NCBI GenBank assembly: GCA_030374765.1
Contig: JARGXX010000105.1
Coordinates: 992,001 to 1,056,000, forward strand
Source of the DNA: Agarophyton chilense
Lineage: Eukaryota; Rhodophyta; Florideophyceae; Gracilariales; Gracilariaceae
DNA: 64,000 nt
Direction: 5' to 3'
Numbering within the stretch: the stretch's first letter is position 1; every line of letters starts with the position of its first letter. The notes under the pieces are model-generated. The model was not told the DNA's origin. It saw only the letters and a program-made list of their open reading frames with translations, and did not search any database. Shown here in pieces: positions 30,341-44,040 of this stretch. Position numbers and translations under genes: made by a program.

Positions 30341-31066
30341 CCAAAGGTTCCTACCAATAGGGCTGTTTTCTTGCAGTACTCGTATTCGACCTGCACCTGT
30401 AGGAGCTTCTCTATAGTTATTGGGAGGAGCTCTTTTTCCTCTAGGGCTATCGCGTTAACGTTGGGTGGTGTGGAATTGGGCGGTACTATCTCCCAGTCCA
30501 ATAAGTAGACTTCGTTCTCCTTTCCCTCAGGATCATTTAATTTGACATTACCCATAAGTTGATCTGTTTCCGTATAACACTGAGAGCCATCATCTGCGAA
30601 GAGAGTAGGAATGAGGTTGTCCAGTGGCGGGTCATCAGTTTCGTCGGTATTCATTCGCGAGAGGGCATCTGCTGTCTGGTGCTTGATGCCCGGCCTATAA
30701 GTTATGTCATAGTCATACTCTGACAGCCTAAGGCGCCAACGAGCGATGCGACTTGATGAATCGGTTAAATTGAGTAACCAGCGAAGTGAACCGTGGTCTG
30801 TCCTATTGGTGACTGTAGTTCCGCTACGCGCTGGTGAGTGTTCTGCTCCAGCATTCAATAGGTCGATAATCCTTTGGTGGATCTTGTTCCTGTAGCATTG
30901 CACATCCCACTTTGACATCGGAAGCGTCTGTGTCCACGACAAAGGGCCTGCTGGGTTTTACTAAACCTATTAAAAGTAGGTTGGGCAATTCGTCCTTTAG
31001 GGTCTGAAATGCCTGATATTGGTTCTCGGTAAGGTCTTCAAACTCTGAAAGTGCTCTCTTCTTCAA
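30151..31066 (-). pseudogene. Gypsy RNase H and integrase zinc region, decayed
   Basis: Motifs: PFVVDTDASD, RPIECWSRTL, TNRTDHGSLRWLLN and YRPGIKHQTADALSR are the standard RNase H signatures of Gypsy pol. The frame is interrupted near 30900. Downstream is the linker to integrase. Confidence 0.75.
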
Positions 31067-31099
31067 AATTGCGTTTATAGGGGCCGAGATTTTAGCTAA

Positions 31100-31789
31100 T
31101 CATTGGACGAAACGTCTGTACACATTGCGCAAGCCCAAGAAGGATCGTAGTTTCGTGTGAGTTCTTAGATTTTCAGCCTGGCAGATGGCATCCGTGGTCC
31201 ATTTGGCTACTTTTCTCTTTCCTGGGAGGACGACGTTACCGAGATAGTCCACTGAGGCCTGAAAGAAGGCGCATTTGAGAAGTTTCAATGTTACTCCGGC
31301 GTCCTGTTGGATTGTTAGCACCGTCCTCACGTGGCGAAGGTGTTCCTTCACGGTACGTGAGAAGATGATTACTTCATCGAAATAGACCAAGGCCAACTTC
31401 CATTTGACTGTGGACAGTATGATGTCCACTACCCGTTGGAAGGTCGCTGGCGCATTCTTTAAACCAAAGGGCATACGAGTAAATCTGAGCAGACCTTCGT
31501 GGGTGGTGAAGGTTGTCAGCGCTCTCGCATCCTCAGCCATAGGGATTTGCCAATATCGGGAATTAGCGTCCAGTGTGGTAAATACGGCTTCTTCACCGAA
31601 GGAATATAGACAGTCATCCATACGGGGTATCGGGTATAATTCCCTCTTGGGTACGGCTTTCAGCTTCCTGTAGTCGACACAAAATCTGATGGAGCCATCC
31701 TTCTTAGCCTCGAGGACAAGAAGACTTTCCCATTCGGATTGATTAGGGGGCGCCGGCTCTATGACGTGAGCTTTGCGCATTTTGTCCAT
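31100..31789 (-). pseudogene. Gypsy reverse transcriptase, catalytic Asp changed
   Basis: A 229-codon stretch with KKDGSIRFCVDYRKL, YPIPRMDD, FTTLDANSRYWQI and MPFGLKNAPATFQR. The catalytic box reads YFDE where YxDD is expected; the second Asp is Glu. That alone would be expected to cripple the enzyme. Confidence 0.85.
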
Positions 31790-32614
31790 CTGGTCAGCGA
31801 CAATTTCACTACCCTTCAGGCCTGTACGATATGGATGCTGGAACTGTGGTCAAGCATCATCCTGAGGGTCAATGCAGTGTGTAGTGGCTCTGATTTTTCC
31901 CAATCTACCTGACCATATGGTCTGGTATTCCCTGAGGAGATCAATTACCTGGGGCCCATAGAATTCGAATTCTGGGCCGATAGGGACTGTCTTCTCCCAA
32001 GAGTTGACGTCCTCGTCGGTAGTTGTAGTTGAAAAGTTATCCAATTGGGCCTGCACAATGGCCGCAGCGGCAGGTAGAGTGATGCCAATCACTTTTCCTT
32101 TAGGTAACCGCACGGGCCTATCTCGGAAGTTGCTGAACATGACCAAGAAGGGCCTGTTGGGGCGGATTTCAGTTACTCCACTGGCCATTAAGGTGAGCTG
32201 TTTCAGAACTGTTTTCAGGTGGTTCTGTATCGCCTCGACACCTGAGAACTGGGATTGGACCGATACGGTGATCTGGGTCATCGAGGGTATCGTTATGGCT
32301 TTTGATAAGCGAACATTGTTGAACTTGGTATCTTCGAAGATAATTGCCCGTTTGAGGTTGGCTTCTGGCCCTGGGGCGAAATTAGTTATGGAGATAGAAG
32401 GTGCGCGCTAGAATGCGACTCTCCTAAGGCCTAGATAAATCTTAATGTATGGATCGATGAAGGAGGTCCCTAGGATTGCGTCAGCGCCCAAGGTAGGACA
32501 TTAAAGGAACAAAGTGCTGACTTTGAATCGTCCTAAGCGTATGTAAAGTGGTAATATCCTTTTAATGTCCATTAGTCTTTGTGATGCATCTGTAATTCTG
32601 GGGTTCTTCCTTGC

Positions 32615-32990
32615 CTAAACGAAATCTTGCCACTCAAATGGGAGCAGCTTAGAATGGACCATATTGGGACCAGCGCCTGTGTCCAATACTGCTAATGCCA
32701 CTCGGGCGGTGTTGAAACGTAGTCCCATGGCTACCCGAACTTTATACTTCTCCTTCCTGAGGATACAGACAGGGTCGTTTCTGTCTTCCAATTCTGGTCC
32801 ATTCTGAGATTTCCAATGGGCGTGGTTTGTATTGGGAGGTGAGGAGCTCCTTGGATCCTGACTCTCCAATTGGTTGAAGCATAGTTCTAAAGAGAAAGGA
32901 TTTCCCTCCAGTCGACCCTCCAAGCGTTTTCCGATGGGGTTTCGGTTCGTCCTCAGGGTTTACCACGGCATTGAACTGTGAGGCTTTCAT
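32615..32990 (-). pseudogene. Gypsy protease region
   Basis: ALAVLDTGAGPN carries the aspartic protease D-T-G site. Surrounding frames are shifted. It lies between gag and RT as expected. Confidence 0.6.
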
Positions 32991-33182
32991 TGGGGAGTCC
33001 GGAGGGGTGGCATAGCGGTAGCTTCCACTTGTTCCTGTAGCTCGTCACTGTGCCCTGTTAAACACTCCTTCGGATCTCTGCACCTTGTAGTTTTCTTCTC
33101 CTAAGGCTGGGAAATGTTTGCGTGCGTCCTCATGCAGATACTTCGTACTGTCACAGGTTTGTACCATGGAAAGGCAGATAAA

Positions 33183-35029
33183 TCAAGCCCTTAATGAGCA
33201 AACGAAAACGTCCTTGCGAGGTGGAAAGGGGGAATACTTGGGTGTGTTTGGACCAGTGGTCGCTGTAGTTCCCTGAAAGGTATATGATGGGGGCCCAGAC
33301 GGAGGGTAACTGAAATTGACAGCGAGGACATCTCCCGAGTCGGCATAATGGAGTGATAAATCCATGTCCGGTTCCGTGGAGCCAACAATATGGCCTTGGT
33401 ATGGTCTACGCAATGGAGTTGCGTCCCCTCTGGGTATATCAGCAATGCGCCTGGAAGTCCTGTATGTTTTGCGATAACCGTCGGCGTAGGTGACCAGCGG
33501 TCGGAAGAAATATTGACGGTTTTCCGTGTGGTAATTACGCATATGTGTCCGAATGGCACGGAGTAATACTGTGATGAAATGATGTTTGAGCCGTTCTTCG
33601 GAGAACACGTTTCCACATCGTTAAGCCTTCTTCCAGAAGTCGTCTGCGAAAGCCGATTCAGTCATGTTGGAGCTTTGCGTAAAGGATATCACTTCCTGTT
33701 GAGCATCCATTATTACGTCATCCGTGGCATAGGTTACCAAGAGGTAATGAACAACCTGAGGATATGACCTAAGGAGCTAACGGTCTTGAACATCCACGAG
33801 GTCAGTGGTGCCAGATATTTTTGAAACCACTCGGTCACGCGCCTGTCCTGTGAAGAAGAATTGGAAAAGGTATAGAGCGGTTCCCTCGTGGACACCAGTA
33901 TGATCACAGGCTGTGCGGAAATAAATAAAAATCGTAAGGACAGTAATGGGATCGGAACCCGAGAACTTGTCCGTAATGGTTAGTTGAATCCGTTTGGCAC
34001 AATTGGCGAATCTTCGAGCCACCGAACCAATATATTTCAGTGACCTGTCGCCCAGCCGGTAATTCCGGTAGTCTAAAACCTTAGGGAAAAGGTCGTTTGT
34101 TGTTGTCAGTAGATTTAGGCCTCGAAAGGCAGCCTCATTCACTTCCAAGTCGGTCTTTTCGGTTGAGTGTTGAGTCGGATTCGGAACAACTCGTGTCCGA
34201 ATGATCTTTTTTTTACTCCTTCTGGGCTTCTTTCTCCTGCAGTTACTTCGTTTCTTTCCAGCAAAATAGGGATCTCAAGGATCGATCTATCCATCATATT
34301 CGATGGAGCCCTAAACTCGCTGTACCGCATATTGTGCTTTGGGTAGAACAATCTGGCTATCTCTAGACGCAGAGCATCTCTTCTGCTTCCAGATTATATT
34401 TCCATTCGGTTTTTTTGATGGTGTTCCCAGCTAGAGGTGGGTAATTCCGCCACTCTTGGCGGTTCGGTAGGGGGCTACCATATAGAAACCGGATGGTTGA
34501 CTTTTGGAGTGGTTCTAGGAACCGCATTGCCTGACTAGGTGGTGACAGTTCCTTAAGCGGCCTGTAGGAGGGAGTCTATGAATTACTCAGACTCCATCAA
34601 CTTTGCGCATATTCGAGTAAAGAGGTAATCCATATTGGCAGCGACCTCTGTAGCGAGTGGCATATCCAGAATGGAATCTTGCTGGGCTGAGCAGAGCTCG
34701 CGGAGGCGGGGCCAGAGACAGTCTGCAAGCCCTGAGGGAATTTTCTCTCTAATTCGTTAGGTCTTATGGGATTCTCCTTGAGGTGTCCTTGGCCTAGAGG
34801 TGGCCCTGGTGAGGCGTTCTCGTAAACGCGCTGCCGCCGTGGGTTCTCGGCGAATCCTTTCAGGGTCGTCCAGGGGATTCAGTACTTCTTGCGGCTGGTT
34901 TCTCGTGCTCCTGTTGTCACTAAAAGTATCAATCTGTGGTTCAGGCAACATCGTTGGCGTTGCAGTGGCAACTTGTTCTGCCGTAGGAGTCCTATGGTCT
35001 GGCCGACTGGGTGTGATTTCTGCATCCAT
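33183..35029 (-). pseudogene. Gypsy gag, decayed
   Basis: Several frame-shifted pieces (35029-34757, 34351-34139, 34148-33777, 33616-33183). The middle piece is homologous to the second gag copy at 25772. No zinc knuckle was recognised. Confidence 0.55.
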
Positions 35030-35699
35030 GATGTTGGTTGCTTCTGTACTTCAGGTCCGTTGGGGAATTAATCCAAGGGCTAGAATCCGTATAATTCTTC
35101 TTTGCAGTGGTAAGCTCCCATATTCTTAAAGGATTCTAAGTCGGGAGACCAAAATGTAAGGCAATGACTGGTGGGTCAGTGTACTGGTCTCAACCTGAGG
35201 TAGCGTGGTAGAGCGGGTCCTAAGGTTCGTATCCTTGACGGCGACACTCCCCAAGTACTTGGGGCAATGGGAGGGCATTTACTGCGTATTCCTACAGGTC
35301 GGAGCAAGGGAAACGATGGCTTGAAGACCAATTGGTGGAACTAATGTACCCAACGGCGTAATTTAGTATCCTAACAGTGCCTACCTGATTCTAAGGGAGA
35401 AGCGTCACTCGAGTAAAGTAAATATCGATATAGAGGCACTAGGATCTCCCTCGAGTCGTAAAGATATCCTATTACACTAAATAAAATAAAGAATTTTTTA
35501 AATATGTCCAACGAAGGTCGGCCAGTTCACGTGGCGTTTGTAATGTACGTCAGGCCCTGGAGGCTTACAGGACTCAACCGTAATAGCTGCTCCTTCACAG
35601 GCGTGGAGATGGAACAAGGTTCCGGGGAATACAAGGAAAGAGTGCGCAAATTACGATTGAAGTATTAGCATACATGGAATGGTCACATCGGCCAGATTA

Positions 35700-38600
35700 A
35701 CGATACGGATGATCACATTAACGTAATAACGGGTATCCGACCCATTGCTCAACCGCCTTATCAAGCAGACCCACACATACGTCAAATTGAGCAGAAACAC
35801 GTTGATTCCATGCTGTTGAACAGAATTAATGACTCAGCTCAATAAGATTGGGCGTTTTTAGTGGTTCTTGGTCTCAATGAAGATGGTTCTTAACTCTTTT
35901 GCGTTAACTACCACAAACTGAATGCAGTAACATAAAGGGATACATACCCGTTGCCTCTGCATGGATGAATCAATCGACTTTCTTTCAGAAGCCAATGTAC
36001 TTACTACGCCCGGACGCAAATTTGGGATACTAGGAAGTACCCAATGCTTCAAAGAACCAAGATAAGACGTCATTCGTCTGTCATGCAGAACTGTATCACT
36101 TTAAGCGACATTCATTTGGTTCAACCAATGCTCCTGCGACGTTTCAGCGGCCTATCAATATTATCTTGTCCCGATACAAGTGAAAGACATGTTTGGCCTA
36201 TTTTGATGACATCATTTTCTTTAGTAACAATATTGACGACCACTTCAAAAAAGTGAGGGAATTCCCGAGAAGCTAAGAGAAGCTGGAATTACCTGGAAGA
36301 TCAAGAAATGTGAGTGGTTTACAAATCAAGTAAAGTACCTGGGACAAAGGATCAGTCCAGGAATGCTGTAAATGAAAGAAGTGGAAACAATTGAGATTCA
36401 TGAGGCAAAAACTCCTATAACACAGACCCGATTACCAGCCTTTCTGCGGCTTTGTAACGTTTACTGGCAATTTGTACCACGTTATTTGCATATCAAAACT
36501 CCTTTGAACACATTGTTGAAGAAAGGACAACCTGAAGTGCTGAGAAAAGTCGGAAGAACCGAGAAAAAAGCCTTCCAAAAGTTGAGGGGAACGCTGGCAT
36601 CAGCTCTTTCTTTAGCATTTCCAAAAACGGATCTCCCCTATTATGTTGAAACGGGTTCAAATGATCATCAGGTAAAGCGTGAGATTTCTCAAACGCACGA
36701 AGATGGCAAGCGATAACCCATTGAATACTGGTTATGGTCACCACAGCAGGCAGAAAAAAATAGTTTCGTTATCAAAAAGGGAATGCCTTGCTCATGGTGT
36801 GGGCTCTAACGACCTCACGGCCCTCTCTTCAAGGAGTACAGTTTACGGTCAAAACCGATCACTCATGTTGGAGATGGCTCTTTTCTATTAACGACTTTTC
36901 GAGACTTTTAATGCGATGGCGTTTACCCTTTTATGAATTTGACATTACCGGTATCAATAAGAAGAGGACTTCAAGCATTCATGCTGATGTGTTATCGCGA
37001 CTCGAGATCTTGGGCGAAACCTAATTGGAAATCGATGACGAGATACAATGTTTGGTAATGGAGGATTCGATAAAGAAAGACACAGAACACGAGAACACTC
37101 TGGAGGAAGAAGATTGTGCTTTTGATTTATTGGTAGCCCAGACTATGAACAAAGATCCAGATGATCAACTCGAACGAATATCGCTCGAAGAGCTTCTGCG
37201 TGAACAGGTTACGGGCTCCTTTGGTGCGTTTATCCGCTCTCGTTCTACCGCGGGAAGGAGCAACCTTTTCGTCTGGATGATCGAAAGATTCTTGTTCGAA
37301 CTGCCGAAGCTCATGATCAAATCGTGATATCGCATGTTCTGAAGAGCAGAGTACTTCAATTGGCTCACTTCTCACAGTTGTCCTGTGATTCAGGTGAAAC
37401 GAAGCTGGTTCTAACTATCAGAAAGCATTTTTATTGGCATGCTTTGGCAATAGATTGTCATGCAGCATCAAAGCTGTGCGCAACTTGCGCTCGAAATCTA
37501 CTTAACCTGTAGAAGAAGAAGAGGCCACTGAAGTTATTCCCTTCTAGAGCGTCTCTACAGCAGGTAAGTATCGATATCCTACGAGAATTCATTCGTTTAA
37601 AACGAAAAACAGATACCTTCTGGTAAATTACTGATGGCTTCTCTAAGCTGGTCGAAACTGTTTCGATGAAATAGATCACCGCTGCCATGATAGAACGAGA
37701 TTTTATTCACCACTGAGTGTATTTCTACAGACCGCCGGATACTCTGCTCTCAGATAATGGTAAGCAATTCAATGCACGCTTCTTTCAAGATGTATGCAAG
37801 ATACTAAGAATTAAGAACTTGGTCACCACCACGTATCATCTGCAATCCAACGGGAAGGTAGAACAGTACAACGGTACACTACTCGCCGCACTACAGCACT
37901 ATATCGCTGAACACCCCTAAGGACTGGGATTTTTAGACGGACATGCCGTGCTACGCGTCCAATACGCATGTTCTTTCGAGTAGAAAGATAGCCCCATTCG
38001 ATCTGGTGCTATCATGCCGCCCATCAGCTTTGTAATTCGAGAATCGCTGGGAAAGATCCGAAGATAAGGAAATGCCGATGCCACTTCAGTTTCACGTACA
38101 CTGGAGGCACAATCTGTCTCATATACCTACTGAGGTGCAAATACCACTGCAGAGCCCTAAAGTACAGGTGACTGCAGAATTGCCGCCCGAGAACAAAATT
38201 AACTCAAAATTATCACCGCGTGGCTGGCACGATCCGGAGAACCGGCGCATGACGTTGGTAAGCGGGCCGCCGCCACACGACGCATCAAAGGGTGAGATTT
38301 TGAACCTTGGAGAATAGCGCCGTGAGCACGCAGCGAGCTGCCGTTTCCATACTAGTTAATGTTCACATGAAGAATACCGATGAGATCAGGGAGAAGATTG
38401 AGAAGAAAGCTTCATTCGAAGATGGTCGCGCACCTCGCATCGTTGAACTGTCAACAAGAGAACATGAGGGCGTAGCTTTTATGCCGCCTACAGTAGCGCA
38501 CCACAAGAACAAAGCAGAAATTAGAAGAAGAAGTATTCGGCTACTCTGATGGGAAGACACGGATGTCATTGGAAAACCGAAGGAATCTCATAAGGAGAAA

Positions 38601-39400
38601 AGATACCTCGATCTCGAGGAAAATGGAGTTGAGGTGGAAAGGCTATAGTTTAATTACAAAGTGGTATTGGCTGGCCCCTCGTCGGAGGACGCCGCGCAAC
38701 AGGGGATATGCTCTACCCCCACCGCTATTACTACCATAGAATTAAAAAAATTTCCCTCAAAGGCAGAAGAAAGGCGTACAGCAAGAAGGGACATCACGTC
38801 ATCGCCAAAAAGAATCTGATAAATCGATTGTTAAGTTCGACACCCCGGCTGAAAGGAAATTGTCACAGGAATCCAGAAGACAGGCTTTGAGATACCAAGA
38901 CGTGTTCAAACCTGATGAACGCGGTAACGCTACATAAGCCGCTTAAAGGGTGTAATCGAACATTGAGCACGCTCACTCAGCTGTATACGAAGTATGCACG
39001 GTAAAACCAGACCAGGAGCGCTATCCCGGCCTCAACGACGCTAAATGGAAGAAAACAGTACGTTATCAGACGAATTTCTTAGCCATAAATGGCCTGCTAG
39101 GGATAACATTTTACTCTTTTGAGTACGATGGCATAAATATCAACCTTAAGATGACAGATGGGAGCCCATACATCACGTAACATGATCTCACATATTTTGG
39201 TGATGTAAAAAAGCTAAAGTAGATATCCCCAGTAATATTGATGACGCTCTGGTAGGTTTAATGGTCGCAGGAAAACCTGATCTAATGTTATCTCTGAGGA
39301 AACAAGAAGTAGCATGAAGTATCATGAAGAGGAAGAAAGAAGTGGAGAACAAAAAAATTTAAGACAAAGAAGAGGACAAAGTATCTGGAAGCAGAGGTGA
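35700..39400 (+). mobile_element. Second decayed Gypsy element, plus strand
   Basis: Plus-strand fragments in order: RT (FCVNYHKLNAV, NAPATFQRP, intact box AYFDDIIFFS near 36200), RNase H (36372-37024, ending SIHADVLSRL), integrase zinc region (37324-37512, H..H..C..C) and integrase core (37717-37920, LLSDNGKQF, TTYHLQSNGKVEQYN). Many stops. It abuts and truncates the 5' end of the minus-strand Gypsy. LTRs not identified. Confidence 0.75.
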
Positions 39401-39817
39401 GTGGTGCTATCTCAACTTATACTTCTAGATGGTCTACTACAGTACAACTGAAGTGCGAGCTCACCAGCTTGTAGCACCAGGGTGGTTGCCCATCGAATAG
39501 AGCAAGAGACTCAGCATCTGCTGACGATTGCCTTAAAAGGCATCCGGAATAATCCCAGATTTTTCGATGATTTGCCTCAGTTTGTCGAGCTTCACATGGT
39601 GCGCCAACAACATCTGCTTTTGGGGTTTGTTTGCAGGACTCTTCACCTCAAGTGTCTCCATTGGCTAATTTTAATCCATCTGCGATTTAGCAGGAACTTT
39701 CGACTTAATACCGCCGTTTTCCGTTGGGACGGTGATTTCGGGGACCGCCTCTTTGGGCTCATCAACTTAATCTATGTCTTGGAACTCGGTCTGGACGTCC
39801 GAATTAAGAGGCACAGG
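39401..39817. other. Uncertain junction sequence
   Basis: No ORF supported; the open frame 39482-39874 on the plus strand has no ATG start and looks like a shadow of the minus-strand remnant. Confidence 0.3.
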
Positions 39818-41147
39818 CTAAAATCGATAGCCATTTGCCTTTGGTGGAGCCAACGCTCTCGGGGTCTCCCGTAGGGTCTTGCTGTGGTCGCAGTCAATGC
39901 GCTGTTTTGTCAATGGATCACACCATACCAAATCGCCGCCAGACGCAGTCCTTCCAGTGGAATGATCACAACGAGGTACACCTCTTGCATTTAGTTCGTT
40001 GGGCACCAGTTTCCAGTCGATCCAGTCCATGACAGTCATCAAGTGCTGAAACTCTCTGTGATTTTCACATGATCCCAGTAATAGGAAATGATCGAGCGAT
40101 ATTGCAAGTTGGCGGGTAATTGGAGGTCATATACCACAGACGATAGCTGTCATACACATTCCAAAGAATTAACACGCCCACCTTAGCGATTAAGTCACTG
40201 TAGACGACTACACAGTAACTTAAGAATGGATCATTTGTAAGGTGGTAACCCACATACGTAATCAATGGAGAGAATTTCTCAGAAAAACCACGAGGACTCT
40301 TAAATTCATGAAAATAACGCCACATGGGAATGTTGCGCCTAAAGTACGTGTTGTACCGAATTCAGTCGATCTCCAGAATTCAGAACGAGAAAAAGTATCG
40401 TAGTCGTGATCGAGAACGTTTATCCCATCAAGAAAATTCCCAATAAGAATTATCTTGGATGCGAAGAGAGCGGAACTCGGATCGTATCTGAAGACCGTCG
40501 AAATAGTGGGCTATACTAGATACTCCGCGTACGCTGCGCCACGCTTAGATATCCAAATCTGCGAGGTTCTCGACATATGAGTAGACTTCTTCGTTCGTTC
40601 TAGAGATCCAGGTATCGAAATTCCAATCTTCATCTAGGGAAACGGTCCCAATCACGCGGCGCATTTGCTGGTACACTAATCGCGAGAATTTTTCGCGGGC
40701 TTCCGCCACGCTTCCGAGGCCACAGCGGCTAATTACACTGTTTGAAATCTTACAGTGGCTTAGCTGGTTGCTCGTGCCCCAGGCATGCCACGGAAACCCG
40801 TCCAAAAATCGACCAGTGACTTCCTATTGACAAATGAGATCTTCTTCGGGGACAGCCGCGGCGTAAAATGTGGGACCACACATGAACAGCGCAGAGTGCT
40901 GCATCGGGTTGCGCCGGAAGAAGTCCGCATAGCACGGGAAATTCAGAATCGCAGACGATGAGGATTGCAGGATGGCTGCTGTGGAAGAAAGATATGCTGG
41001 GATAAGACCCCATGAAAATGCCGGAAGCGGAAGTGTTTGAGATCCCGGAGCGGGACTTCCCGAAGAGGCAGTTTTTTTATGATTTTCTGGGTTATCCAGG
41101 TCGTCGTACGAGGTTTTTGGATACACACCGTAGCGGAGACTGCTCAT
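39818..41147 (-). pseudogene. Unrecognised decayed coding region
   Basis: Three minus-strand stretches have protein-like composition. 41147-40824 and 40805-40545 are in one frame, split by a TGA (40824-40826). 40325-40065 and 40042-39818 follow after further stops. Between them (40500-40330) more residues read through with isolated stops. Tyr/Phe/Trp-rich sequence such as MWRYFHEFK suggests a real former protein. No family recognised. It may be a host pseudogene or a captured gene. Confidence 0.35.
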
Positions 41148-43040
41148 CGCGGGTTTCGCAGGTTATAAAAGAAGATTTTAGGAGCGTTTGTGTTGAGACG
41201 CAATGTTTGCAGTTTGTTGAGACCGGAGAGCCGGACTGAAGCACGCTGTCACTGAGATTTTGCGTTTTTGTGTTGCGGGTGCTCCGCTTTTGAAGAGGGA
41301 GATACAGAGCGTTTGGGATGCACAACGATTCGAATGATCAAATATATTCGAAGTCGAAATACAACATTCATGATCTATTCATGGTACTGCACTCGGTAGC
41401 GAGATATTTTGAAAAGAATATTTCAGGGATAGATTGTAAACTGGGACTAATCTAAACCTTCACTAGTTTTCAAGTGTAGGTTTTTATCACCAAATATTTA
41501 ATTCGATTTTTTTGGGCACACCATAGTGAAGACATTACGGTACAGTAGCTCCTTTGTCTCCTGGAATAATAAAGAGCGCCTGGCATCGGGTAAGGAAGGC
41601 AGAGGCCAACCAACAACCATCCCACCACCATTTTGATGTTGGGCAGAAGTTTTAAAGTTACTATCGACTACGAACCAGCTATTGCTTCTGTGATAGTCTT
41701 ATCTGAGCTAAAGATCTTGTTTCGAGGTTGTCCTTTACCTTTTGATGTTAATCACTTCTTTATTGTTTGTTTTGTGTGTTGTTTTTTGTTGTTGTTCATT
41801 TTGATTCCGAAATAGATTCAGAGCCAGTTTAATGTGTGTCTTACGTTTTGCCGTAGCTCAATATTATATAGTGTTTGAACTCAAGCCTGATCCCCTTTTC
41901 TGCGTTATTTTCTGTGTACATCCACTCGCTATCGAGTATCTTACAGTCTCTCGTGGAGTTCCACAAAAAGTAAAATGCAAATTAAGCTTGCCATTTTTGT
42001 CGCTTTTCTGGCCTTGGATCTTTCATAAAATGTTCCTGTATATATATATATATATATAAAGATTCGCTGGTCGAAATTAACCTTTTCTTTGTCTTCTGTG
42101 GACTAAAAACCATATATGTATCGAGTGAGGTAGCGTATTTGTGCTGTGTTGATGGTTAAATTGTCGTGGCCACGAAAGATTTTTTTTCAAAAAAACGGTA
42201 CCCGCGTACAATAAACAGAAGAAAGAGTACTAAATGAAGATAAAACAATTGTGGTTTAGTTTAGTTGCAACAGGAGTACAAGGTTCAGAAGTTCGGTCGT
42301 GTTGTCTGGGAGGTTTGTTGTCCCTAATAAGAACGTCCAATAGTAAGTACGTTTTGTAGTAACGCCACATGGACGTAGTAAATGAGTGAAACGTAATTTC
42401 TGATCGTTTAATAAGCAGAATAAAAGCAGGCAGAGAGAAAAACATCCAAGAAAATATAGGCAGCCTAAGATGACGTACCCGACTTTTCATGGTAGCCAGG
42501 TTTCAATTTCGAAGCTCTTGACAGCAGTATCTTGGGCTAACTCCTATTTAAGTCGCTCAAATAAATGTACTTCTACTGCGCGCTCAAAATGATTTTATTC
42601 ATTTTGCTCTCATTGATTACATGACAGCTCGCTACGCTCGTACTATTAGGCTTCGTATTTTTAACTAACTAATATTGACATGATAAAAAATAATTTTTTG
42701 ACAACAGCATTTCAATTTTTAATACGAAGCTATAGTGTTTTAAACTACCACGCGATGGCATCCGAGCGACTTAACCAAAAAATAACTAAGTCTAAGCCAG
42801 CTCACCCCCACTCCCTAAAAACCAATCCAAGACCAAAACCCATTAAATTCCTACAACCAGGTCCACTACTACTATCCAAACTAAACTTCCTTCTGATATA
42901 GATTCAGAGCTCTAAGTTAATATTCCAGGAGACAGTTTTCTGTTGTAACGATTTTCTCAGGAAACTGATTCCGAGTTTCAGAATTCTGCGAGTCGGATGC
43001 AGAATTCTGACCAACTGATTTAAACGAAAACGATTTTCGG
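41148..43040. other. AT-rich intergenic region
   Basis: It contains a (TA)n run at about 42039-42058, and an imperfect inverted repeat pairing GCTTCGTATTTTTAA (about 42649) with TTTTTAATACGAAGC (about 42716). No gene supported; the ORFs here are short and of biased composition. Confidence 0.45.
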
Positions 43041-43285
43041 CTTATGTTTCCACATGATAACCCAAACCCCCAGCCCAATAGCGGCGGCACGTTGAAAGGT
43101 GTGTATGCCCAGGTGTAAACCGCCTCAAATGACTGACGTTGGGCCGGGGATAATTCGTTGAGCGCTTAGTATACTTTATATGGTTGAATATATCCCTTAT
43201 ATTCTTATCGCTTTTGCCAACGTCCTCGGCATTAAATATCCTGGTCGGCAAGGCGAGCATAAACCTTATTGGAGGTCGCTACGCC

Positions 43286-44040
43286 TTATCCAAGCATGTG
43301 TGGAATAATTGCGAACGGAATCCCTAGACGTTCAACGGCTCTTCGGAGACCGGCCCGAAACCGGGCTGGTTGATACGGGAAAAGAACTTCTGCTTCTGCC
43401 AACTTCCTTCTTCTAACTAATTTGTTTAACAAAACCGCCAAAAAATACGGCCTTATCGTGACGGATTCGTTACGGCCACGTTTTCTTAACGCGATATTGA
43501 GCATCCCATAGTGCGGCCGCTTTTCGGTTCGCGGCAACATGGCAACATCCAATACTTTTAGCTGCAATAAATCCCCTAGCATGAGATACCCATCAAACAG
43601 CAGCAACAATCCTACCCCCAGATCTGGATCCCGTGCTTAAAAAGATCCACTGCCAATCCGTATACAACTATTTCCGGACACACGGCAAAATGAAGGTTAG
43701 GGCGCGATACTGTCCATCCTTCTATACTTTGATTTGCCAATACCAATTTCTCGCTGAGTTCGGGGAGAAAAAATTCCAACGCTGATTTTGCCTGAGCTAC
43801 ACCTCCTGCCTTCAATTGCTGGTTACCATGAAAAAGATCAATACAATACCTCGTTAACAATTTATCAGCTTCTTCTGCGTTCCTACATCGACGGCGAGCG
43901 ACTGGTAGTGGCGCCAGCCACTCCACGAAATAACCAATAGTCTTACGGTATCCCTGCAGTGTTGCCGATTTTACCCGTCGGTGAGCTATATCAAAAAGCC
44001 CGTGACGGTTCATCGGCTGGATTTTCCCCGCTAGGGACAT
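43286..44040 (-). pseudogene. Tyrosine recombinase of the DIRS-like element, broken
   Basis: Two frames: 44040-43612 has the N-terminal SAM-like helices (LQGYRKTIGYFVEWL), and 43609-43286 has LLLFDGYLMLGDLL, the usual start of the catalytic domain. It ends at FAIIPHMLG, near the conserved H-x-x-R region. Beyond, shifted frames to ~43050 still read GRWQK and a Tyr-containing tail. The active Arg and Tyr cannot be placed securely. Confidence 0.55.

Larger units (their letters stand above)
27065..35640 (-). mobile_element. Decayed Gypsy element (chromovirus-like)
   Basis: Minus-strand order: leader/LTR (35640-35130), gag (35029-33183), protease (32990-32615), RT (31789-31100), RNase H (31066-30151), integrase (30340-29589), chromodomain-like tail (29070-28861), then LTR sequence to 27065. 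The stretch 27065-27560 is homologous to 35130-35640, as expected for LTR ends. Many stops and frameshifts make it old. A solo Copia B LTR sits in its 3' LTR. Confidence 0.8.
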
